From: Myxococcales bacterium
Lineage (GTDB): Bacteria; Myxococcota_A; Polyangia; Haliangiales; Haliangiaceae
DNA: 34,527 bases
Assembly (NCBI GenBank): GCA_016794525.1
Contig: JAEUJY010000110.1
Span: 1-34,527 of the forward strand
Direction: 5' to 3'
A model generated the notes under the pieces. It worked only from the letters and a program-made list of their open reading frames with translations. It searched no databases and was not told where the DNA came from. Within the stretch, counting starts at the first letter, position 1; each line of letters opens with the position of its first letter. Below are positions 29,329 through 34,527 of this stretch, piece after piece. A program made the translations under genes and the position numbers.

Positions 29329-30923
29329 CGCGCCAGCACCCACACGACGGTGAGCAGCTCGAGCGCGACGACCCACAGCGTGCACGCGACCACCGACGCG
29401 GTCATGCCGCGGGTCACGGCGTCGGCGTCCGGCTTGGTCGCGGTGCCCTTGGCGACGACGTCGGCGGCGATGCCCCACGCGTACATCCACACCAGCAGGC
29501 CGGCGCGCGCCGCGTAGACCGCGCGCTCGGGCCGCGGGTCGATCAGATCGGCGGTGAGCAGCGCCCACGCGTCGGGCATGCCGAGCGAGCGGCACACCAG
29601 GTAGCCGCCGACGATCATGCCCAGCGCGAACAGGCTGGCGATCGCCAGGTACGCCAGCCCCAGCGCCAGCCACGCCGGCGCCCACAGGTACGCCTTCTGA
29701 TCGATGCCGAGCGCCTCGAGCGCGAGCGTCTGGCGGCCCAGCGCCATCGAGCCCAGCCACGCGTTGGTGGCGCTGCCCGACGCCGCGACGAACAGGATCG
29801 CCGACAGCGCCGGCGCCAGCGCGATCACGTAGCTGCCGCCGATCTGGCGGATCAGCGCGTCGGGGCGCACGCCGGCGCCGCCGATGCGGCTGATGACGTA
29901 CAGCACCGTGTAGCCGATCAGCGTCGACACGATCGCGTAGAACAGGAGCGGGCGGACCAGCGCCTGCGCGCCGACCCGGCTGGCGACGGTGACGCTGTCG
30001 CGCGGGCGGCGCAGCAGCTGTCCCGGCAGGTGGCGCAGCGCCCAGGCCGCGACCGCGAACGGGCGGGTCACCGGCTGCGCCACCTCGGCGGCGCGGTGCA
30101 GGAGCGCGCGGCCGCGCGGCGGGCGGCGCGGCGGCGGCCGATCGCCGTGGGTCTCGAGGTGATCGACCAGCGCGTCCTCGAGCGCGAGCAGCCAGCGGCC
30201 GCGGGTGGCGTCGTCGACGCCGTCACGCTCGACCGGGCCGGGCCAGGTGTCGGGGAACAGCCGGGTCAGCTTGCGGTCCTCGAGCGACAGCAGGTACAGC
30301 GCGTCGGCGACCCCGGCGGCCAGCGCGACGTCGTGGGTGACGACGATCGCCGCGGCGCCCAGCGCCTCGACCTGCTGGCGGATCAGCCGGGCCAGCTGGC
30401 GCACGCGGTGCGGGTCGAGCCCGACCGACGGCTCGTCGAGGAACAGCAGCCGGCGCCCCGACGCCAGCACCCGGGCCACGGCGACCCGCTGGGCCTGGCC
30501 GCCCGACAGCGAGCCGACCGCCACGCCGGGGCGCGCGACGTCGGCGCCCAACCCGACCCGCGACAGCCACGTCGCGGGATCGCCCTCGGGGGTGTCGGCG
30601 TAGCGCAGCGCCAGCGCGATGTTGCCGGCGACGTCGAGGTGATCGAACAGCGCGCCGCGCTGCGGCACCAGGCCCAGCTGGCCGCGGTCGAGCTCGACCA
30701 CCTCCGACTCGACGTGGAAGCCGGCGGCGTCCAGCTCGGCGCGCTCGAACAAGACCCGCGCGAACGTGGACTTGCCGGCGCCCGAGCCGCCGAGCAGCAC
30801 CGCGACCTCGCCCGGCGCCAGCGACAGCGACAGGTCGTCGATCAGCACCCGGCCATCCGGCAGCTCGACGCGCAGGCCGCGGACCTCGAGGCGCGCCGGA
30901 GCGGGAGCGGGTTCGGTCACCAC
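29325..30923 (-). CDS. Fused MlaF-like ATPase and MlaE-like permease
   Basis: This 532-residue protein has two halves. The ABC ATPase (about residues 10-225) has Walker A GGSGAGKS (45-52), signature LSGGQ (139-143), Walker B LLFLDEP (159-165) and His197. A Pro/Arg linker leads to an MlaE permease (about 285-532). This has ASRVGAQALVRPLLFYAIVSTLIGYTVLYVI, then the family core PALSAILFVAASGSATNAWLGSMALGRQTLALEALGIDQ, and helices to the end. Mla proteins move phospholipids between membranes and are normally separate MlaF and MlaE subunits; the fusion is unusual. The gene is followed by a coupled periplasmic protein that may replace the usual MCE component. Confidence 0.93.
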   Translation of the reverse strand: MVTEPAPAPARLEVRGLRVELPDGRVLIDDLSLSLAPGEVAVLLGGSGAGKSTFARVLFERAELDAAGFHVESEVVELDRGQLGLVPQRGALFDHLDVAGNIALALRYADTPEGDPATWLSRVGLGADVARPGVAVGSLSGGQAQRVAVARVLASGRRLLFLDEPSVGLDPHRVRQLARLIRQQVEALGAAAIVVTHDVALAAGVADALYLLSLEDRKLTRLFPDTWPGPVERDGVDDATRGRWLLALEDALVDHLETHGDRPPPRRPPRGRALLHRAAEVAQPVTRPFAVAAWALRHLPGQLLRRPRDSVTVASRVGAQALVRPLLFYAIVSTLIGYTVLYVISRIGGAGVRPDALIRQIGGSYVIALAPALSAILFVAASGSATNAWLGSMALGRQTLALEALGIDQKAYLWAPAWLALGLAYLAIASLFALGMIVGGYLVCRSLGMPDAWALLTADLIDPRPERAVYAARAGLLVWMYAWGIAADVVAKGTATKPDADAVTRGMTASVVACTLWVVALELLTVVWVLAR

Positions 30924-31012
30924 GCGACACTACCCTGGAAGGGACCTTCGCAAAGCCCCTTCCCCTGCTGGCGCGGCGCTTGCTGGTGGTCGGCCCCATG
31001 CACGCCGCCGCC

Positions 31013-31450
31013 ATGACCCAACCCCTCGCGTGTCCGTGGCGCCGCCTCGATCGCGCGACCCGGATGCGCATCACCCTCGAGCGGCGTGCCGCGCTGGTGG
31101 TGGAAGATGAACACACACCTGTGCCGCGGCTCGACGCTCGGGTGTTCGAGGTCGAGCGGGTCGCGCGGCTGGCGCTGGTCGGCGCCGACGGCGCGGTGGT
31201 CGAGCAGCGGCTGGTGGTCGCCGGCGAGCGCGACGCGTTCATCCACCGCGTGACCGAGGCCATCGAGTGGGCGACCGCGGTCGACGGCGCGCTGCGGCTC
31301 GAGCTGTGCCACGACGACGACCCGGCGTGGCAGTGGATGTGCGCCGCGGTGCGCGGCGCGTGGGCGCAGCTCGACGAGCAGGTGGGCCGCAGCGCGCTGC
31401 CGACGCGGCCGTCGGAGCTGGCGCTCGATCGCCGCCGCCGCGTGGCGTGA
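31013..31450 (+). CDS. Small hypothetical protein
   Basis: This is a 145-residue protein, MTQPLACPWRRLDRATRMRITLERRAALVVEDEH. It has DARVFEVERVARLALVGADGAVVEQRLVVAGERDAF, IEWATAVDGALRLEL and WQWMCAAVRGAWAQLDEQVG. It shows codon use like the neighbours and no signal peptide, so it is probably cytoplasmic. Starts at 30998 and 31064 are also possible. The frame on the other strand here is a shadow. The segment RALVVEDEH is not clearly a response-regulator motif and should not be over-read. No family is recognised. It diverges from the MlaFE fusion gene with 89 bases between starts. Confidence 0.65.
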   Translation: MTQPLACPWRRLDRATRMRITLERRAALVVEDEHTPVPRLDARVFEVERVARLALVGADGAVVEQRLVVAGERDAFIHRVTEAIEWATAVDGALRLELCHDDDPAWQWMCAAVRGAWAQLDEQVGRSALPTRPSELALDRRRRVA

Positions 31451-31455
31451 CCGCC

Positions 31456-31986
31456 TTACGGCTGCGGGACCGGCTCGGGCACGCAGCGGACGTAGGCCAG
31501 CCCGCACTCGTCGGGATCGTCGGCGGTGCCGTCGCCGTCCTGGTCGAGCCCGTCGAAGCACGTCGCGGCGGTGCGGTAGGTGGCGCCGCACTGCTCGTGG
31601 CGGGAGCAGCTCCAGGCGTCGAGGCCGGCGCAGCCGGTCACGGTGTCGAGGTTGAGGTCGGTCGGGAAGCAGCCGAGGAACGGCGTCGGTCGGCTGCACG
31701 CGCCGATGCCAAAAAAGCAGTCGTGGTCGTAGGTGCCGCGACACGATGGCGCCGCCAGGCACGCCGGCTCGGCCAGGCCGATGCACGGGCTGGCGCACGC
31801 GCCCCACGACAGCGCCGACGGATCCCAGACGCAGGGATCGGCCGGCGCGTGGAACTCGCAGGTCAGGGTCGAGGGGTTGATCAGGCGATCGGGCGGCGGG
31901 TCGACGCCGCAGCCGGTGTCGTCCGCGAAGTCGAGGGTGCAGGCGGCGAGGGGGAGGGCCGCGAGGAGGGCGAGGAGGGCGCGCAC
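31456..31986 (-). CDS. Secreted lipoprotein with MopE-type metal-binding motif
   Basis: This is a 176-residue protein starting with GTG at 31986 (VRALLALLAALPLAACTLDFADDTGCG), with lipobox LAAC at about residue 16. The rest is Cys-rich. Near the C-terminus, CFDGLDQDGDGTADDPDEC fits the repeated-Asp metal-binding motif seen in MopE and related surface proteins. Earlier it has CEFHAPADPCVWDPSALSWGACASPC and CRGTYDHDCFFGIGAC. It is probably exported and binds calcium or another metal, stabilised by disulfides. Its function is unknown. Its stop lies 5 bases from the convergent 31450 gene. Confidence 0.87.
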   Translation of the reverse strand: MRALLALLAALPLAACTLDFADDTGCGVDPPPDRLINPSTLTCEFHAPADPCVWDPSALSWGACASPCIGLAEPACLAAPSCRGTYDHDCFFGIGACSRPTPFLGCFPTDLNLDTVTGCAGLDAWSCSRHEQCGATYRTAATCFDGLDQDGDGTADDPDECGLAYVRCVPEPVPQP

Positions 31987-32163
31987 GGTGGCTCGATTAG
32001 AGCAAGGGACAGGCCACGGGCACCACCACCGCGCGGGTGAGGCGTGATCAGCGCGACAGGCGTGCGGCAGGCTGCGGCAGCAACCGAGGCTCAGGTTTTC
32101 GCAGCTGTCAGGGGCGGTCCTGAGGAAAAACTGCCGGTCAGATCGAGGTGCTATCCAGGGCCC

Positions 32164-33426
32164 GTGCTGCGGGTCCTGCACACGTCGGATTGGCACCTCG
32201 GGCACGCGCTGCACGATCTGCCGCGCGATCGCGAGCACGCGGCGTTCCTCGACTGGCTGTGCGACACGATCGCCGCCGAGGCCATCGACGCGGTGCTGAT
32301 CAGCGGCGACGTGTTCGACGCCGGTAACCCGCCGGCCCGGGCGCTGGCGGCCTGGTACGGGTTCGTCGCCGCGGCGCGCCGGCACCGGCCGCATCTGACC
32401 GTGGTGGCGATCGCCGGCAACCACGACTCGCCGGCGCGCCTGACCGCCCCGGCGCCGCTCCTGGCCGCGGCTGGCGTTCACGTGATCGGCACGGTCGGGC
32501 GCGACGCCGGCGGCGCGATCGACGCCGGGCCGCTGGTGGTGCCGCTGCGCGACGCCAGCGGCGCGATCGGCGCGCTGGTGGCGGCGGTGCCGTACCTGCG
32601 GCCGGGCGATCTCGACGCCGACGGCGATCGCGGCGACGCGGTGCGCGCGGTGTTCCGCGAGGTGCTGGTGGCGGCGCGGCAGCAGCGGCAGCCGGGCCAG
32701 GCGCTCTTGGCGATGGGCCACCTGCACCTCGCCGGCGGGCTGCCGTCGAAGTCCGAGCGCGGCATCGTGATCGCCGGCGAGGAGGTCATCGGCGGCGCCG
32801 CGTTCGCCGACGACGTGGCCTACGTCGCGCTCGGCCACCTGCACCGCGCGCAGCGGGTGGGCGCCGAGCACGTGCGCTACGCCGGCTCGCCGATCCCGCT
32901 GGCGATGGCCGAGGCCGACTACCACCACCAGGTCGTCGTGGTCGACCTGGCCGGCGCCCAGCTGTCCGGGATCCGGACGTTGCCGATCCCGCGGACGGTG
33001 CCGCTGGTGCGGGTGCCGCGGCGGGGCGCGTCGGCGCTGCCGCAGGTGCTGGCCGCGCTGGCCGAGCTGGCGCCGCTCGACGAGGGCGTCGACCCCGAGC
33101 TGCGGCCGTTCCTCGAGGTGCGGGTGCGGCTCGACGCGCCGGCGCCGCGGTTGCGCACCGACGTCGAGGCGGCGATGGCCGGCAAGCACCCGCGGCTGGT
33201 GAAGATCTCGGTCGAGGCCGGCGGCGCGCGCACCGCCGGCGCGCCGCGCCCGGCCGAGGTGCTGGCGCAGCTCGAGCCGCGCGAGGTGGTGGCGCGGCTG
33301 TGGCAGCGCGAGCACGGCGGCGAGCTGCCGCCGGCGATCGCCGCGGCGTTCGCGGCGCTGCACCGCGGGCTCACCGAGGACGCCGAGCCCGACGGTCGGC
33401 CTGGCCCTCGAGGAGCGGCGTCGTGA
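32164..33426 (+). CDS. sbcD: Exonuclease subunit SbcD (Mre11-type)
   Basis: This is a 420-residue protein starting with GTG at 32164 (VLRVLHTSDWHLGHALHDLPRD). All Mre11/SbcD nuclease motifs are present: DWHLG, ISGDVFDAGNPP, IAGNHDSPARL and GHLH, the last occurring twice (LLAMGHLHLAGG and YVALGHLHRAQ). These coordinate two metal ions for cleavage of DNA ends and hairpins. SbcD acts with SbcC in double-strand break repair and in removal of palindromes and hairpins. The stop overlaps the sbcC start (GTGA at 33423-33426), so they are translationally coupled, as is usual for this pair. The 177-base gap before it contains the promoters of this gene and of the divergent lipoprotein. Confidence 0.96.
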   Translation: MLRVLHTSDWHLGHALHDLPRDREHAAFLDWLCDTIAAEAIDAVLISGDVFDAGNPPARALAAWYGFVAAARRHRPHLTVVAIAGNHDSPARLTAPAPLLAAAGVHVIGTVGRDAGGAIDAGPLVVPLRDASGAIGALVAAVPYLRPGDLDADGDRGDAVRAVFREVLVAARQQRQPGQALLAMGHLHLAGGLPSKSERGIVIAGEEVIGGAAFADDVAYVALGHLHRAQRVGAEHVRYAGSPIPLAMAEADYHHQVVVVDLAGAQLSGIRTLPIPRTVPLVRVPRRGASALPQVLAALAELAPLDEGVDPELRPFLEVRVRLDAPAPRLRTDVEAAMAGKHPRLVKISVEAGGARTAGAPRPAEVLAQLEPREVVARLWQREHGGELPPAIAAAFAALHRGLTEDAEPDGRPGPRGAAS

Positions 33427-34527
33427 GGCTGCTGGCGATCCGCGGCGCCAACCTGGCCAGCCTGGCCGACGAGTTCGAGGTCGACCTGGCCGCCGAGCCG
33501 CTGGCCTCGGCCGGGCTGTTCGCGATCACCGGCGCGACCGGCGCCGGCAAGAGCACGCTGCTCGACGCGGTGTGCGCGGCGCTGTTCAACGTCACGCCGC
33601 GGCTCGAGGGCCGCAGCCGCTTCGAGGTCGGGCGCGACGGCGTCGCCGCGGTCGGCGCCGCCGACGTGCGGTCGCTCCTGCGCCGCGGCGCCGGCGCCGG
33701 CTGGGCCGAGGTCGACTTCGAGGGCCGCGACCAGCGGCGCTACCGCGCGCGCTGGTCGGTGCGGCGCGCCCACGGCAAGCCGACCGGCGCGTTCCAGGGC
33801 CAGGAGACGTCGCTGGTTCGCCTCGACGACGGCGTCCGGATGGGCGGCACGCGGCGCGAGACCCAGCGCGCGATCGAGGACGCGCTCGGGCTGACGTTCG
33901 ATCAGTTCCGCCGCTCGGCGCTCTTGGCCCAGGGCGACTTCGCGGCGTTCCTGCGCGCGGCGCCGGGCGAGCGCTCGGCGCTGCTCGAGCGCATGACCGG
34001 GACGTCGCTGTACGGCGCGCTGTCGGTGGCCGCGCACCGCCGCGGCCAGGAGATCGCCAGCCAGCGCCGTGGCCTGGCGGCGGCCGGCGACCTGACGCCG
34101 GTGCTCGACGCCGACGCCCGCGCGGCGCTGATCGCGCGGCTGGCCGACGCCGACGCCGCGGTGGTGGCCTGCGCCGACGACGAGCAGCGGCTGCTGACCG
34201 CCGGCCGCTGGCGCGAGGCCGCGGCGCGGTGGCGCGCCGATCACGCCGAGGCGGCGACCGCGCAGGCCGCGGCCGACGCGACGGTGGCGGCGCTGGCCGA
34301 CGTCGCGGCGCGGCTGGCGCTGGTCGATCGGCTGGCCGCGGTGCGCGCGCCGTGGGCCGACGCGGCGGCGGCGGCGGGCCGGGTCGAGGTCGCGGCGGCG
34401 GCGGCGGCGGCGGCGGCGGACGCGCAGGCGGCGGCGGTCGCGATCGCCCGCGACCGCGAGGCGGACGCGCAGGTGGCCGAGGCGGCGGCGCGATCGGCGC
34501 GCGAGGCCGAGGCGGGAGCGGCGGCGG
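33423..34527 (+). CDS. sbcC: Exonuclease subunit SbcC (Rad50-type), cut by window end
   Basis: This gene starts with GTG at 33423 (VRLLAIRGANLASLADEFEVDL) and continues past the edge; 368 codons are visible of an expected 1000 or so. The Walker A is GATGAGKST at about residues 39-47. The SbcC hallmark LAQGDFAAFL is near residue 176, followed by GERSALLERMTGTSLYGAL. From about residue 210 on it is Ala/Arg/Glu-rich, consistent with the start of the long coiled coil. The Walker B and signature motif lie at the missing C-terminus. It forms the ATPase partner of SbcD, with which it overlaps by four bases. Confidence 0.95.
   Translation, partial: MRLLAIRGANLASLADEFEVDLAAEPLASAGLFAITGATGAGKSTLLDAVCAALFNVTPRLEGRSRFEVGRDGVAAVGAADVRSLLRRGAGAGWAEVDFEGRDQRRYRARWSVRRAHGKPTGAFQGQETSLVRLDDGVRMGGTRRETQRAIEDALGLTFDQFRRSALLAQGDFAAFLRAAPGERSALLERMTGTSLYGALSVAAHRRGQEIASQRRGLAAAGDLTPVLDADARAALIARLADADAAVVACADDEQRLLTAGRWREAAARWRADHAEAATAQAAADATVAALADVAARLALVDRLAAVRAPWADAAAAAGRVEVAAAAAAAAADAQAAAVAIARDREADAQVAEAAARSAREAEAGAAA
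34391..34419. repeat. GCG trinucleotide run in sbcC coiled-coil region
   Basis: A near-uninterrupted run of CGG/GCG triplets encodes consecutive Ala residues inside the early coiled coil of SbcC. It is in frame and flanked by other Ala-rich codons, so it reflects composition more than a separate element. Length change by one triplet would stay in frame. Confidence 0.6.

Noticed and set aside
30917-31807. Minus-strand frame over the small 31013-31450 gene
   Set aside because: The translation is Arg/Pro/His-rich nonsense, and codon bias favours the plus-strand frame.
31989-32004. Possible sigma54 site TGGCTCGattaGAGCA ahead of sbcD
   Set aside because: It has three departures from consensus and lies far from the start codon; too weak to report.

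Overview
The window is very GC-rich chromosomal DNA, with third codon positions almost always G or C. Lipoproteins with alanine/proline/aspartate-rich linkers are abundant, as are Cys-rich secreted proteins, an OmpA-type protein, three large Ser/Thr protein kinases, an FHA-sigma54 activator and two divergent sigma factors. This mix points to a myxobacterium-like member of the Myxococcota, perhaps near Haliangium/Kofleriaceae. That placement is inference, because no rRNA or other phylogenetic marker is present. I saw no tRNA, rRNA, CRISPR array, transposase, phage or plasmid gene. Layout: (1) Positions 1-6144 are entirely minus strand. They hold an edge-truncated secreted protein, a Cys-rich lipoprotein, and a tandem array of six related small lipoproteins (911-4270). 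The last of these is translationally coupled to a 625-residue lipoprotein (4267-6144). (2) Positions 6220-9306 hold a plus-strand pair: an FHA/sigma54 activator and a membrane Ser/Thr kinase with a PEGA-like extracytoplasmic tail. (3) Positions 9321-11892 hold a minus-strand unit: ECF-like sigma factor, Cys-rich lipoprotein, OmpA-family protein. (4) A cytochrome P450 (11986-13194) converges on and overlaps a kinase-alpha/beta-hydrolase fusion (13163-14968). That fusion lies at the end of a minus-strand run of four genes. (5) A 68-bp dyad (17021-17088) separates this run from a plus-strand outer-membrane-type gene carrying a one-base frameshift. A 1148-residue kinase with a membrane segment and a beta-propeller-like C-terminus follows. 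(6) Positions 21244-24149 hold a secreted ConA-like protein, a sigma-like protein, a double hairpin and a CxxCH lipoprotein. (7) A 449-bp gap contains a 178-nt imperfect palindrome with perfect 20-bp ends. An F420-reductase-like gene follows, then a small gene for a double-glycine-leader peptide behind a near-consensus sigma54 promoter. (8) Positions 25704-30923 hold two lipoproteins, a fused MlaF-MlaE lipid-transport protein and its coupled periplasmic partner, which may carry a TULIP/BPI-like lipid-binding domain. (9) The window ends with a small unknown gene, a metal-binding-motif lipoprotein, and sbcD-sbcC, with sbcC cut by the edge. How they fit together: most of the window is cell-envelope and signalling inventory in short operons whose genes overlap by 1-4 bases (ATGA, GTGA or TGATG). 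The candidates most likely to be new are the sigma54-controlled GG-leader peptide, the MlaFE fusion with its partner, the kinase-hydrolase fusion, the six-member lipoprotein array and the palindromic element.
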